Source of the DNA: Snodgrassella alvi_G
GTDB lineage: Bacteria; Pseudomonadota; Gammaproteobacteria; Burkholderiales; Neisseriaceae
Direction: 5' to 3'
Length of the DNA stretch: 64,000 bases
Assembly (NCBI GenBank): GCA_946478525.1
Contig: CAMLCH010000001.1
Span: 124,001-188,000 of the forward strand
The position numbers and the translations under genes were made by a program. How positions within the stretch are numbered: the stretch's first letter is position 1; each line of letters begins with the position of its first letter. Shown here one piece after another: positions 53,441-62,773 of the stretch. The notes beneath the pieces were generated by a model. It saw only the letters and a program-made list of their open reading frames with translations. It did not search any database and was not told where the DNA came from.

Positions 53441-54133
53441 CTAAGGGGCATTTTTGGTCAGACTGTCAAAGTTATTCTTTTTTAGGGTTTGTTGTACTTG
53501 ATTAGCTTCTTGTTGATTCATTTTATTGGTGATGACACGATATCTAGTATTACCTTTAATATTAACTGTGGCGATATTGCTGTCAATACCAAGCATGACC
53601 AGTTTAGCACGTTGTGCATCTGCATCGGTAAGATTATTAAAAGAACCTATTTGCAAATAAACTTTATTTTTAGTGTTTTGTTTTTTTTGTGTATCTTGCA
53701 GGGCTTTTTCAATACTGCCACTCTCTAAGATCTGTTCCGGGGTAACAGTTGGCGGATTTTCCGTTTTGATGGATTTACCACTATTTGGCGTTGTTACTGG
53801 GGTATGAGAAGGAATATCTGGTGTATTTGGTCTGTTTGGTTGCGCATTAATTTGAGAAGCGGAAACAGCTGGTGTGGAAGCGGACTCAGCAGGCTGACTA
53901 GCTGTTGGTGTAGGTAATGTGACCGGCGGTAAGTCCGGTATTGATGAGGCAGGCGGTGTTAATATCTCAGGTGCGGAAGCCGGGGTATTATTTACCACTG
54001 GATTTTTAAAATCTGATTTGCTTTTGTTCAGAAAATATAAAATACCAGCAATAATCATGGTGGCAATCAGTAAGCCAACAATGAAACTAGTGAGACCGTT
54101 TCCAGTTTGTCGGGTTGGAGAATTTCTGTGCAT
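53441..54133 (-). CDS. SPOR-domain protein, FtsN-like
   Basis: A 230-aa protein: short cytoplasmic N-terminus, one membrane helix (about 15-34), a long periplasmic linker rich in Pro, Ser, Thr and Ala (36-140), and a C-terminal SPOR domain (about 155-226, YLQIGSFNNLTDADAQRAKL and RYRVITNK) that binds denuded glycan strands at the septum. The design resembles FtsN and other SPOR division proteins. It is followed closely by dsbA. Confidence 0.88.
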   Translation of the reverse strand: MHRNSPTRQTGNGLTSFIVGLLIATMIIAGILYFLNKSKSDFKNPVVNNTPASAPEILTPPASSIPDLPPVTLPTPTASQPAESASTPAVSASQINAQPNRPNTPDIPSHTPVTTPNSGKSIKTENPPTVTPEQILESGSIEKALQDTQKKQNTKNKVYLQIGSFNNLTDADAQRAKLVMLGIDSNIATVNIKGNTRYRVITNKMNQQEANQVQQTLKKNNFDSLTKNAP

Positions 54134-54223
54134 GATGAAGCCTTTATATGAGCACTAAATTTAGCGAAGTAGAGTAGGTAATACAGTTTTCTGATTAATT
54201 AATCTACTTTCTGAGGCCGTCTA

Positions 54224-55720
54224 TTATAATGCACGCCGGAAACTTATGGCGCGTAAAATATGAGTGGTTTCGACATCAGTGGCTTCAGCCAGATCTGCTA
54301 TGGTGCGAGCAATACGTAAAAGTCGGTGAAAGCTGCGTGCAGATAAGGATAATTTTTCCATAGATGCAGCTAAGGTTTGTTTGGCTGCGGAAGTTATGCA
54401 GGCAATTTCATCCAGTTCACGATTAGTCAAATGGGCATTAATTTTGTTTTGGCGTTGATACTGACGCTGTCGCGCTGCTTCAACTCTTTGCCTAATCGTA
54501 GCACTGTTTTCCCCTGTAGCTTGTTGTAACAAGTCACAGGTTGGTAAGCTGGGAACTTCAATCGTTAAATCTATCCGGTCCAGTAATGGACCAGAAATTT
54601 TGTTGCGATATCGGGCAATGGCTTCAGGTGTGCAGCGACAGGCTTTTTTAGGATGACCTAAGAAACCACACGGACATGGATTCATTGCCGCAATTAATTG
54701 AAAACGAGCTGGATAAGTGGCTTGACGTGCCGCACGTGAAATATGAATCTCACCGCTTTCAAGCGGTTCCCGCATTACTTCTAATACTTTGCGGTCAAAT
54801 TCAGGCAATTCATCCAAAAACAGAACGCCATGATGAGCCAGTGAAATTTCACCCGGTTTGGGGTCGGATCCGCCGCCAACCAAAGCTACAGCTGAGGTGC
54901 TGTGATGTGGCGAGCGAAAAGGTCGGGCATGCAGATATTGTTGTTGTTCATGTGGCAACAGTGATTGTAATGACCAAACACTAATTAGTTCATGGTCTGT
55001 CAGGGGAGGCAATATTCCTGGTAAGCGCTGAGCCAGCATTGATTTTCCAGTACCTGGTGGACCGGACATTAGTAAACTATGCCCGCCAGCGGCGGCAATT
55101 TCCAATGCTAACTTGGCCGTCTGTTGTCCGCGAACATCGGCCATATCTGGATGTTCAGCTAAGCTGGATTCAGGAGGTGTGGGCCGTTGTTCAATTGGCG
55201 TTAGAAGTTGCTGCTGATTAAAATGAGCCACGACAGTAGCCAAAGTTTGTGCACCATAAACGATTGCCTGAGGCAGAAGGGCAGTTTGTACCGCATTCGA
55301 TTCTGGCAGAATAAACGCTCGCTGCGACAACTGTGCAGCATGTGCCATAGCAATGGCACCTCTGATAGGCCGAATCTGACCTGACAAACCAAGCTCGCCG
55401 GCAAATTCATAATGGTGTAGGTTTTTCTGATCCACCTGACCGGAGGCTGCCAGAATACCAATGGCAATCGGCAGATCAAAACGACCTGACTCTTTTGGTA
55501 AATCGGCCGGTGCCAGATTGACAGTAATTTTTTTTGCCGGAAAATCAAAACCAGACTGAGTGATAGCCGCTCGTACCCGATCACGACTTTCTTTCACTTC
55601 AGTATCCGGTAAGCCTACTATGTTAAACGACGGTAATCCGTTGGCTAAATGGGCTTCAACTTCTACCAAAGGAGCAGCCATACCGGCTAAAGCTCGACTG
55701 TATACAACTGCCCATGTCAT
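54224..55720 (-). CDS. comM: YifB-family Mg chelatase-like AAA+ ATPase, ComM
   Basis: A 498-aa hexameric helicase that promotes branch migration during natural transformation. The N-terminal Lon-like fold (GLPSFNIVGLPDTEVKESRDRV, NLAPADLPKESGRFDLPIA) is followed by Walker A GPPGTGKS (220-227), Walker B VLFLDELPEF, the four-cysteine region CPCGFLGHPKKACRC, and the C-terminal lid domain ending AISFRR. It fits with the uptake-sequence-like hairpins in the window. ubiK lies 11 bp upstream. Confidence 0.94.
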   Translation of the reverse strand: MTWAVVYSRALAGMAAPLVEVEAHLANGLPSFNIVGLPDTEVKESRDRVRAAITQSGFDFPAKKITVNLAPADLPKESGRFDLPIAIGILAASGQVDQKNLHHYEFAGELGLSGQIRPIRGAIAMAHAAQLSQRAFILPESNAVQTALLPQAIVYGAQTLATVVAHFNQQQLLTPIEQRPTPPESSLAEHPDMADVRGQQTAKLALEIAAAGGHSLLMSGPPGTGKSMLAQRLPGILPPLTDHELISVWSLQSLLPHEQQQYLHARPFRSPHHSTSAVALVGGGSDPKPGEISLAHHGVLFLDELPEFDRKVLEVMREPLESGEIHISRAARQATYPARFQLIAAMNPCPCGFLGHPKKACRCTPEAIARYRNKISGPLLDRIDLTIEVPSLPTCDLLQQATGENSATIRQRVEAARQRQYQRQNKINAHLTNRELDEIACITSAAKQTLAASMEKLSLSARSFHRLLRIARTIADLAEATDVETTHILRAISFRRAL

Positions 55721-55731
55721 GTATTCATCCT

Positions 55732-56082
55732 TCAGACAGATGTTTGATCATTTTCTGCAGTTGTTTCTGCTGATGAAGGTGCATCAGAAGGAGAGATACT
55801 CTCTGCTAAATGTTGTTCTGGGGAGAGATCTTTGGCTGGTTGCTCGGGCTGTACCAAGGCGGTAATTTCATTAACTTTTGCTTCTAATTCGGCAAGCTTC
55901 TCACGGGTTTTTAGTAAAACTTGCTGCTGAATATCAAATTCTTCTCGGGTTACCAGATCCAAACGATTAAAAGCACTGCCCAATATGGCTTTGATGTTTT
56001 GTTCCACATCTTTAATAGGACTGTTAGCAATAGCATCACTAATTTTAACGCTGATATCATCAAAAAACTGTTTATTAAGCAT
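55732..56082 (-). CDS. ubiK: Ubiquinone biosynthesis accessory factor UbiK
   Basis: A 116-aa BMFP/YqiC-family protein. The N-terminal amphipathic region (FFDDISVKISDAIANSPIKDVEQN) binds membranes, and the central coiled coil (about 45-85, VTREEFDIQQQVLLKTREKL) trimerises. UbiK works with UbiJ in the aerobic ubiquinone assembly complex. The Glu/Pro/Ser-rich tail (90-116) is an extension beyond the usual 80-100 residues. It is followed 11 bp later by comM. Confidence 0.9.
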   Translation of the reverse strand: MLNKQFFDDISVKISDAIANSPIKDVEQNIKAILGSAFNRLDLVTREEFDIQQQVLLKTREKLAELEAKVNEITALVQPEQPAKDLSPEQHLAESISPSDAPSSAETTAENDQTSV

Positions 56083-56570
56083 GAGCTATATCCTCTGAAA
56101 AGGAGTAGTGAATGTAGGATGCATTGTATGAAGAAGTTATTGAGTATGCAATGATTCTTTATGTATTCAATATTAATATTTTACTATACTCATCATATAT
56201 CACTTTTTAAAAAGCAGCTATGGACTAAGTCTTCAATACCAATTTTTTAGACATGAGTCACTATAACTACATCTGTTTTGAACGGCAGTACTATCAGATT
56301 TTCAGTATCGATTGAATACCAATCCGTATCGTTTTAATGGCAATTTGTGCTGAAGTTTTAAATAATGGCATATTTGCTTATTATTGATAATTTATTGTTA
56401 TTGATAAATCTGTTCTGATTTAATTATCAATATAAGTTAATGATCTATTGATAAAAAATGTCTAAGCAAATACTTTAAGCTATTAATATTGTAGCCATTT
56501 AAATAAAAAAACAGGACAGTCTGATTTTACTGCCGTTAAAACTGGTCAATACGACTTAATGCGAAATTTA
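56083..56570. other. AT-rich intergenic region upstream of ubiK
   Basis: A 488 bp gap between mutT-like (end) and ubiK (start), both minus strand. No gene is evident. It contains the TATTGATAA repeat cluster described separately. Confidence 0.5.
56382..56454. repeat. Cluster of four TATTGATAA motifs
   Basis: The 9-mer TATTGATAA occurs at 56382-56390, 56399-56407, inverted at 56424-56432, and at 56446-56454, within 73 bp. It lies 300-370 bp upstream of ubiK. This could be a binding-site array or AT-rich chance. Confidence 0.45.
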
Positions 56571-57350
56571 TTATTGCTCATAAATGACTCCATGAGCACC
56601 TAAACTCATCCAGTCAATTTGATCTGTGTAGTTTTGGATATATAAAGCAAATACCGGCAGGTTGATATCGTTCTGATGTAATAATGATAATAACTGTTGT
56701 TGATCTTGTTGATTGTATAGTGGCCAAATCACAGCAGCAGCGGTTTGTGCTTGTGCCCATTGATCCACATGATGGCAAATTGCCCAGATATGGTGCACAG
56801 GTTGTTGCTGAATGATTGATGCAAGCTGATTTACAGGGGCATAGACGATGGTGTTAGCAGAAATGTTGGGCTGGTAGGGGAAGATTGAGAATGGCTGCTG
56901 CATATCTGGCGACTTGAAGCCACTGCTTAGGGTACCAGTCAATGTGGTAGGGATGGATAAAGCGGTCAGAATGGGGGCATTGGCGGGCAGCATGGGTGTT
57001 ACTGTGTCTGTATGCGGATATTGCCAGTGCCAGCTTTGATTTTCCCGCGCAATGAGTTGCCCGTGCCATTGATTGGCGGCAATACGAAAAAAATGCAGAT
57101 GGACATTGGCGTGTTCGTAATGGTGGATTCTGGTCAGCCATGGACTGGCAGAGGTGATTTCGATGCCAAGTTCTTCGGTGAATTCTCGTTGTAATGCTGC
57201 TAATCTGGTTTCGCCAGCCTCTACTTTACCACCGGCAAATTCCCAGTAACCAGCATACGGCTTGCCTTCTGGACGCGAACTCAGTAAATAAGCACCATCA
57301 TGGTTATACAGAACACCGGCAACCACTTCGATTAGTTTTGGTTTATTCAT
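56571..57350 (-). CDS. MutT-like Nudix hydrolase with C-terminal extension
   Basis: A 259-aa protein. The N-terminal half is a MutT-type Nudix domain, with the Nudix box at 41-63 (GKVEAGETR...REFTEELGI) and SSRPEGKPYAGYWEFAGG, as in 8-oxo-dGTP diphosphatases that remove oxidised nucleotides. Residues ~150-259 form an extra domain that, by position and by the ending SLGAHGVIYE, resembles the degenerate thiamine-phosphate-synthase-like domain fused to MutT in other beta- and gammaproteobacteria; its phosphate-binding motifs are not recognisable. The start overlaps the acpS stop (ATGA, 57347-57350), giving a coupled pdxJ-acpS-mutT order. Confidence 0.87.
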   Translation of the reverse strand: MNKPKLIEVVAGVLYNHDGAYLLSSRPEGKPYAGYWEFAGGKVEAGETRLAALQREFTEELGIEITSASPWLTRIHHYEHANVHLHFFRIAANQWHGQLIARENQSWHWQYPHTDTVTPMLPANAPILTALSIPTTLTGTLSSGFKSPDMQQPFSIFPYQPNISANTIVYAPVNQLASIIQQQPVHHIWAICHHVDQWAQAQTAAAVIWPLYNQQDQQQLLSLLHQNDINLPVFALYIQNYTDQIDWMSLGAHGVIYEQ

Positions 57351-57733
57351 TTTTCGTATTCGGCAACTGCAAATGCAATGATATGATTGTCTTCATCGCT
57401 TATGCTCAGATGAACTGAGCCAATTTTTTTTAGTTTTAACCATTGAGCAAGTGGTTTTTCAACTATGAATTCAGGTCGACCCAGTTCATTATGACCAATC
57501 CCAATATTGCGCAATGTTACCGGACTGCGCAGACCGGTATGCACGGCTTTGGCAAAGGCTTCTTTGGCCGCAAATCGTTTAGCAAGAAATACTACATGAT
57601 TGGTAGCGGATGGCCATTCCAGCGCTTCGACACGGGATAATATTTTTTTGGCAACAGCATTGGCTCCATAGGTTTTACACATTTTGCCGATACGGTCAAT
57701 TTTAACTAAATCAGTACCGATACCGTAAATCAT
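57347..57733 (-). CDS. acpS: Holo-[acyl-carrier-protein] synthase
   Basis: Transfers 4'-phosphopantetheine from CoA to apo-ACP. The 128-aa product has the N-terminal IYGIGTDLVKIDRI with the metal-binding Asp and the second metal motif FAAKEAFAKAV, then GRPEF. It lies 21 bp after pdxJ and overlaps the MutT-like gene by 4 bp. The pdxJ-acpS pairing is common in proteobacteria. Confidence 0.96.
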   Translation of the reverse strand: MIYGIGTDLVKIDRIGKMCKTYGANAVAKKILSRVEALEWPSATNHVVFLAKRFAAKEAFAKAVHTGLRSPVTLRNIGIGHNELGRPEFIVEKPLAQWLKLKKIGSVHLSISDEDNHIIAFAVAEYEK

Positions 57734-57754
57734 TTTGTTCCTTTGCTGGTGAAT

Positions 57755-58486
57755 TTAATAGGGGATGCTGCGCGCGCGAAAAATCGTTTCTTTCATTTGT
57801 TTAATGGCTTGTGGTAAACCCATAAATATCGCCTGTGCGATGAGTGCATGTCCGATGTTAAGTTCTTTAATAGCCAGGATGCGCGCCACAGCAGCCACAT
57901 TGTGAATATTCAATCCATGACCAGCATTGACAGTAATACCCATTTCGCTGGCCTGTAAAGCAGCTTCCTCCAGTCGTATTAACTGCTGCTGACGTGTGTG
58001 CACCGTGGTGGCTTCAGCATAAGCACCGGTATGCAGTTCGATGACAGTGGCGCCAACATCGTGGCAGGCCTGAATTTGTTGTTCATCAGCATCAATAAAC
58101 AAGGATACACGAATGCCAGCGGCAGTTAATCTCCAGACATATTCTGCCACCAAATCCTGCTGGGAGAGAACATCTAGTCCGCCTTCAGTGGTAATTTCCT
58201 GTCTTTTTTCCGGAACAATGCACACGTCAGCCGGCCGAACGGCCAGTGCATTTTCCAGCATTTCTTCTGTTAGTGCCATTTCTAAATTCAGTCTGGTACT
58301 GATGGCATTTTTAACTACTACAACATCGGCATCCTTAATATGTCGTCTGTCTTCGCGTAAATGCATAGTAATCAGATCAGCACCATGGGTTTCGGCCAGC
58401 AAGGCTGCTTCAAGTGGACTGGGATAAACGCTACCACGAGCATTACGCACAGTAGCGACATGATCAATGTTGACGCCAAGTAACAT
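57755..58486 (-). CDS. pdxJ: Pyridoxine 5'-phosphate synthase
   Basis: Condenses 1-deoxyxylulose 5-phosphate with 3-amino-2-oxopropyl phosphate to pyridoxine 5'-phosphate. The 243-aa TIM barrel shows LLGVNIDHVATVRNARG at the N-terminus with the catalytic His, HLREDRRHI, and VNAGHGLN near the C-terminus. ATG at 58486 matches the family; GTG at 58501 would add five residues and neither has a strong ribosome site. First gene of pdxJ-acpS-mutT. Confidence 0.95.
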   Translation of the reverse strand: MLLGVNIDHVATVRNARGSVYPSPLEAALLAETHGADLITMHLREDRRHIKDADVVVVKNAISTRLNLEMALTEEMLENALAVRPADVCIVPEKRQEITTEGGLDVLSQQDLVAEYVWRLTAAGIRVSLFIDADEQQIQACHDVGATVIELHTGAYAEATTVHTRQQQLIRLEEAALQASEMGITVNAGHGLNIHNVAAVARILAIKELNIGHALIAQAIFMGLPQAIKQMKETIFRARSIPY

Positions 58487-58562
58487 GGATTGTTCTTTCA
58501 CAGATGAAGTTATGGTTTAAGATAACGTGCCCGAACTAGTATGTAAAGATAAATTGTTTGGA

Positions 58563-58871
58563 TTATTTTGTTTCAAATAAATCTTTAGCAAATAAATCTG
58601 GATTGTGTTCCGGTGCATCTTTTCTAAGGTGACAGACAATTTTTAAATCAGTCAGCGGATGACAACAACAAGGCAGAATTTCATCTTTACCGATGTAGGC
58701 CAGTGGCTCAACAGGATAGTTTACCTGACCGGAAATCAGTTTAAGCCGACAAGAACCACAATAACCACTGCGACACTGATATTCGACTTCATGACCGGTA
58801 CGTTCCAAACCTTCGAGTAAGGTTTCATCCGCTTGGAGGGTGAATGTTTTGTCACAAGTGGTTATGAGCAT
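58563..58871 (-). CDS. yfaE: 2Fe-2S ferredoxin, YfaE type
   Basis: A 102-aa plant-type ferredoxin. The cluster ligands are visible in CRSGYCGSC (CxxxxCxxC) and in the later CCC of LPCCCHP. Its position directly after nrdB matches YfaE of E. coli, which supplies electrons to maintain the diferric-tyrosyl cofactor of NrdB. Spacing to nrdB is 35 bp, so it belongs to the nrdA-nrdB-yfaE transcript. Confidence 0.92.
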   Translation of the reverse strand: MLITTCDKTFTLQADETLLEGLERTGHEVEYQCRSGYCGSCRLKLISGQVNYPVEPLAYIGKDEILPCCCHPLTDLKIVCHLRKDAPEHNPDLFAKDLFETK

Positions 58872-58906
58872 GTTTTAAGACAATAGGTAAGAAAAGTCTG
58901 ATTTAG

Positions 58907-60061
58907 TTATAGTTCGAAATCACTAAGATCATCTTCATTCAGTTCAGCATCTATCTGACCGACCAGATAAGAACTCACTTCCACTTCCTGTGGGGCAACC
59001 TGTACGTTGTCTGAAGAAAGCCATGCATTAATCCAAGGGATGGGGTTTTGTTTAGCGTGTTCAAATGCTACAGGTAAACCTACTGCTTGCATGCGCAGGT
59101 TGGTAATATATTCGATATATTGTCCAAGAATATCTTTATTGAGTCCAATCATAGAACCATCTTTAAACAGATATTCTGCCCATTCTTTTTCTTGTATGGC
59201 CGCGCGGCGAAAAATCTGAAAGCACTCTTCTTCTGTTTCTGCTGCAATTTGTACCATCTCCGGGTCATCAGCTCCACTGCGCATTAAATTAAGCATTTGC
59301 TGTGTACCAGTCAGGTGTAATGCTTCATCTCGGGCAATCAGTTTAATGATTTTGGCATTGCCTTCCATTAATTCACGTTCGGCAAAAGCAAACGAGCAGG
59401 CAAACGATACATAAAAACGAATGGCTTCGAGGACGTTAACGCACATCAGGCAAAGATAAAGCTTTTTCTTAAGCAGATGTAAATCAACTTCAATGGTTTT
59501 GCCACCCACCTGATGTTTGCCGATACCTAATAAGTTGTAATACTGAGTATATTCAATTAAATCATCGTAGTAACAGGCGATTTCTTCTGCTCGGGCAATA
59601 ATGTGCGCATTTTGAACAATATCATCAAATACCACACTGGGATCATTAACGATATTACGGATAATATGCGTATAACTGCGAGAATGAATGGTTTCTGAAA
59701 ATGACCAGGTTTCGATCCACGTTTCCAGCTCAGGTATGGAAACCAGCGGTAGCAAGGCAACATTAGGACTGCGACCCTGAATAGAATCCAGCAAAGTCTG
59801 GTATTTCAGATTGCTGATAAAAATATGTTTTTCATGCTCAGGTAAATTAGCATAGTCAATGCGATCTCGTGACAAATCTACTTCTTCGGGTCGCCAGAAG
59901 AATGACAGTTGTTTCTCAATAAGTTTTTCAAAAATATCAAATTTTTGCTGGTCGTAACGTGCCACATTCACCGGTTGCCCGAAAAACATAGGTTCCTGAA
60001 GCGGATCGTTTGGTTTTTGACAGAATGTGCTGTAGTTCATTGTCAGATGTTCACAGGCCAT
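58907..60061 (-). CDS. nrdB: Class Ia ribonucleotide reductase, beta subunit
   Basis: Carries the diiron-tyrosyl radical needed by NrdA. The 384-aa product contains the stretch EPMFFGQPVNVARYDQQK nearly as in E. coli, the iron ligands in SFSETIHSRSYTHI and IARDEALHLTGT, and the C-terminal SDFEL-type tail that docks on NrdA. ATG at 60061 (MACEHLT) has AAGAGA upstream; ATG at 60040 (MNYSTFCQK) matches the usual family start but has no ribosome site. Transcribed with nrdA (62 bp upstream) and yfaE. Confidence 0.95.
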   Translation of the reverse strand: MACEHLTMNYSTFCQKPNDPLQEPMFFGQPVNVARYDQQKFDIFEKLIEKQLSFFWRPEEVDLSRDRIDYANLPEHEKHIFISNLKYQTLLDSIQGRSPNVALLPLVSIPELETWIETWSFSETIHSRSYTHIIRNIVNDPSVVFDDIVQNAHIIARAEEIACYYDDLIEYTQYYNLLGIGKHQVGGKTIEVDLHLLKKKLYLCLMCVNVLEAIRFYVSFACSFAFAERELMEGNAKIIKLIARDEALHLTGTQQMLNLMRSGADDPEMVQIAAETEEECFQIFRRAAIQEKEWAEYLFKDGSMIGLNKDILGQYIEYITNLRMQAVGLPVAFEHAKQNPIPWINAWLSSDNVQVAPQEVEVSSYLVGQIDAELNEDDLSDFEL

Positions 60062-60123
60062 GACAGTTCTCTTTTCGTAATTTGCAGTTGGAATGGGTGA
60101 ATAAACTTCACCTGCTATTGGCA

Positions 60124-62403
60124 TTAAATTTTGCAGGCACCCCCTGCACAGCCATCATCCTGAATATTGGTTTGCATATCATCAGCACCGTCACGGGTAT
60201 TTTGATAATACAGCGTTTTCAGACCGAATTTATAGGCAGTCAGTAAGTCTTTAATGAGCTGTTTCATCGGTACTTTCTGACCTTCAAAACGTTGTGGATC
60301 ATAGTTAGTATTGGCAGAAATAGCCTGATCAATAAATTTCTGCATAATGCCGACTAAATGCAAATAGCCCTCGTTACCCGGCATATCCCACAATAATTCG
60401 TATTGATCCTGTAAACGTTCGAATTCCGGAACAACTTGTTTCAGAATGCCGTCTTTAGAAGCTTTGATAGAAACCAGACCTCGTGGTGGTTCGATACCAT
60501 TGGTAGCGTTGGCAATCTGACTGGAAGTTTCAGAAGGCATCAGTGCGGTTAGGGTAGAGTTGCGCAGACCATGCTTGACAATATCTGCCCGTAAGCTTTC
60601 CCAGTCCAGATGTAAGGGTTCCTGACAGATTTTATCCAGATCTTTTTTGTACGTGTCAATTGGCAAAAGTCCCTGAGCATAGGTAGTCTCATTGAATTTT
60701 GGACAGGCGCCCATTTCCTGTGCTAATTTCACTGAAGCTTTAAGCACATAATACTGAATGGCTTCAAACGTACGATGAGTTAATGCTATGGCGGATCCGT
60801 CACTGTATTTAACATTATTTTTGGCTAAATAATAAGCGTAGTTAATGACACCAATCCCCAGTGTACGTCTGTTCATGGTAGCCATTTCAGCAGCTTTAAT
60901 AGGGTAGTTCTGGTAATCCAAGAGTGCATCTAAGGCGCGTGTAGCCAGTTCAGCCAGTTCCTCTAATTCTTCCAGATGATTAATCGCTCCTAGATTAAAT
61001 GCTGATAATGTACACAGGGCAATTTCCCCATTCGGATCATTAATATCATTCAGAGGCTTGGTTGGCAGAGCAATTTCCAGACAGAGATTGGATTGGCGTA
61101 CCGGCGCCAGTTGAGGATTAAATGGGCTATGGGTATTACAGTGATCGACATTCTGGATATAAATACGACCAGTGCTGGCACGTTCCTGCATAAGCAGAGA
61201 GAACAAATCTACTGCTGGGATACTGCGTTTGGTGATGGTTTCATCACGTTCATACATTTCATACAGACGTTCAAACTCATCCTGATCAGCGAAGAATGCA
61301 TCGTAAAGTCCGGGAACATCCGAAGGTGAAAACAGTGTTATGTCGCTGTTTTTAATTAAGCGAGAATAAAGCAAGCGATTAATCTGTACCCCATAATCCA
61401 GATGGCGGACACGATTTTCTTCAACACCACGATTATTGCGTAACACCAGCAGGCTCTCCACTTCCAGATGCCATAAAGGGTAAAATAAAGTGGCGGCACC
61501 ACCGCGCACTCCACCTTGAGAACAGGACTTAACTGCTGCCTGAAACATTTTGTAAAAAGGGATACAGCCTGTATGCTGCGCTTCACCTCCGCGAATTTCG
61601 CTGCCAAGCGCACGAATACGACCTGCATTGATACCAATACCGGCGCGCTGAGAAACATATTTAACAATGGCGCTGGTGGTTGCATTAATACTGTCCAGAC
61701 TATCATCGCATTCAATTAACACACATGAAGAGAATTGCCGGGTTGGTGTGCGCACCCCAGCCATAATTGGCGTGGGCAGAGAAATTTTAAATGTACTGAT
61801 GGCATTGTAGAATTTTTTGACATAGTCTAGTCGGGTTGATTGCGGATAACGAGCAAATAGACACATAGCCACCAGCATGTATAAAAATTGCGGACTTTCA
61901 TAGATTTGTTTGGTGACTCGGTTTTGCACCAGATATTTTCCGTCAAGTTGTTTTACGGCTGCATAAGAAAAAGTCATATCCCGATTGTGATCAATGAATC
62001 CATTCAGTTGATCAAATTCTTCTTTGTTATAGTCTTGCAGTATATGCGCATCATATTTGCCTTCATTGGTCAGCTTAATAACGTGATCATATAAATGCGG
62101 AGGTTCAAACTGACCAAAGGCAATTTTGCGCAAATGAAAGATCGCTAAACGAGCAGCCAGATACTGATAATCAGGAGATTCGACTGAAATAAGGTCGGCA
62201 GCAGCTTTAATAATGGTTTCGTGGATATCATCGGTACGAATACCATTATAAAATTGGATATGAGAACGCATTTCCACCAGTGAGACGGAAACATTATCCA
62301 AACCCTCTGCAGCCCAGGTAACGACTTTATGAATTTTATCCAGATTAATATCTTCCAAACTTCCATCACGTTTGGTTACTTTCAGATTGGCTACGGCATT
62401 CAT
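60124..62403 (-). CDS. nrdA: Class Ia ribonucleotide reductase, alpha subunit
   Basis: Reduces ribonucleoside diphosphates to deoxy forms. The 759-aa product has an N-terminal ATP-cone (about 5-95, KVTKRDGSLEDINLDKIH), the redox cysteines in RQFSSCVLIE and EIALCTLSAF, the radical cysteine in SNLCLEI, and the C-terminal CAGGAC pair that reloads electrons. ATG at 62403 (MNAVANLKV) matches the family start; the open frame above it is leader. Two NrdR-type boxes 45-92 bp upstream predict repression when dATP is plentiful. Confidence 0.97.
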   Translation of the reverse strand: MNAVANLKVTKRDGSLEDINLDKIHKVVTWAAEGLDNVSVSLVEMRSHIQFYNGIRTDDIHETIIKAAADLISVESPDYQYLAARLAIFHLRKIAFGQFEPPHLYDHVIKLTNEGKYDAHILQDYNKEEFDQLNGFIDHNRDMTFSYAAVKQLDGKYLVQNRVTKQIYESPQFLYMLVAMCLFARYPQSTRLDYVKKFYNAISTFKISLPTPIMAGVRTPTRQFSSCVLIECDDSLDSINATTSAIVKYVSQRAGIGINAGRIRALGSEIRGGEAQHTGCIPFYKMFQAAVKSCSQGGVRGGAATLFYPLWHLEVESLLVLRNNRGVEENRVRHLDYGVQINRLLYSRLIKNSDITLFSPSDVPGLYDAFFADQDEFERLYEMYERDETITKRSIPAVDLFSLLMQERASTGRIYIQNVDHCNTHSPFNPQLAPVRQSNLCLEIALPTKPLNDINDPNGEIALCTLSAFNLGAINHLEELEELAELATRALDALLDYQNYPIKAAEMATMNRRTLGIGVINYAYYLAKNNVKYSDGSAIALTHRTFEAIQYYVLKASVKLAQEMGACPKFNETTYAQGLLPIDTYKKDLDKICQEPLHLDWESLRADIVKHGLRNSTLTALMPSETSSQIANATNGIEPPRGLVSIKASKDGILKQVVPEFERLQDQYELLWDMPGNEGYLHLVGIMQKFIDQAISANTNYDPQRFEGQKVPMKQLIKDLLTAYKFGLKTLYYQNTRDGADDMQTNIQDDGCAGGACKI

Positions 62404-62447
62404 TCTTGATTCTTTCGTGCAGAAATAAAGCAGAAAAAATAGTGACA

Positions 62448-62463
62448 ACACAAAATGTAGTGG
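62448..62463 (-). promoter_or_regulatory. NrdR box 1 upstream of nrdA
   Basis: ACACAAAATGTAGTGG agrees at 13 of 16 positions with the known NrdR consensus (acaCwAtATaTwGtgt). It starts exactly 32 bp from the second box, i.e. three helical turns. Confidence 0.7.
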
Positions 62464-62479
62464 TCACTTGTTATTTTTA

Positions 62480-62495
62480 ACACAATATACCGGTT
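62480..62495 (-). promoter_or_regulatory. NrdR box 2 upstream of nrdA
   Basis: ACACAATATACCGGTT agrees at 12 of 16 positions with the NrdR consensus, with a perfect left half. The tandem arrangement with 32-bp spacing is the usual one for NrdR control. Confidence 0.7.
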
Positions 62496-62696
62496 TTTAG
62501 ATTAAAAAAAAAGACTTGAAAATTTTCTAAACTTATTAATTATGTGCCTTAATGTTAATTAAGGTTATGATGACTATGATTCCTAAACGATTTTGCTAAT
62601 TTTAGTATTGGCAAAATTGAAATGTAAAATTTTTCTTCAGCTCAACTTTACTGAAAACTGCGTCTGAAAGTAGCTGTGTACAGATATCTATTTTAT

Positions 62697-62732
62697 AAAA
62701 AAATAAATCTGCCTGAAATTTAGGCAGATTTA
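62697..62732 (-). terminator. Intrinsic terminator of luxS
   Basis: A perfect 11-bp stem (62704-62714 and 62722-62732) with a 7-nt loop runs into seven Ts on the minus strand. The loop side contains CTGCCTGAA, similar to uptake sequences. Confidence 0.88.
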
Positions 62733-62773
62733 TCATTGACTTATTTTTAATGTGTTATTACACAGATAAAGGA

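Larger units (their letters stand above)
62404..62773. other. Control region between luxS and nrdA
   Basis: A 370 bp gap on the minus-strand path from luxS to nrdA. It holds the luxS terminator, then AT-rich sequence, then the two NrdR boxes and the nrdA promoter. No gene. Confidence 0.6.
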
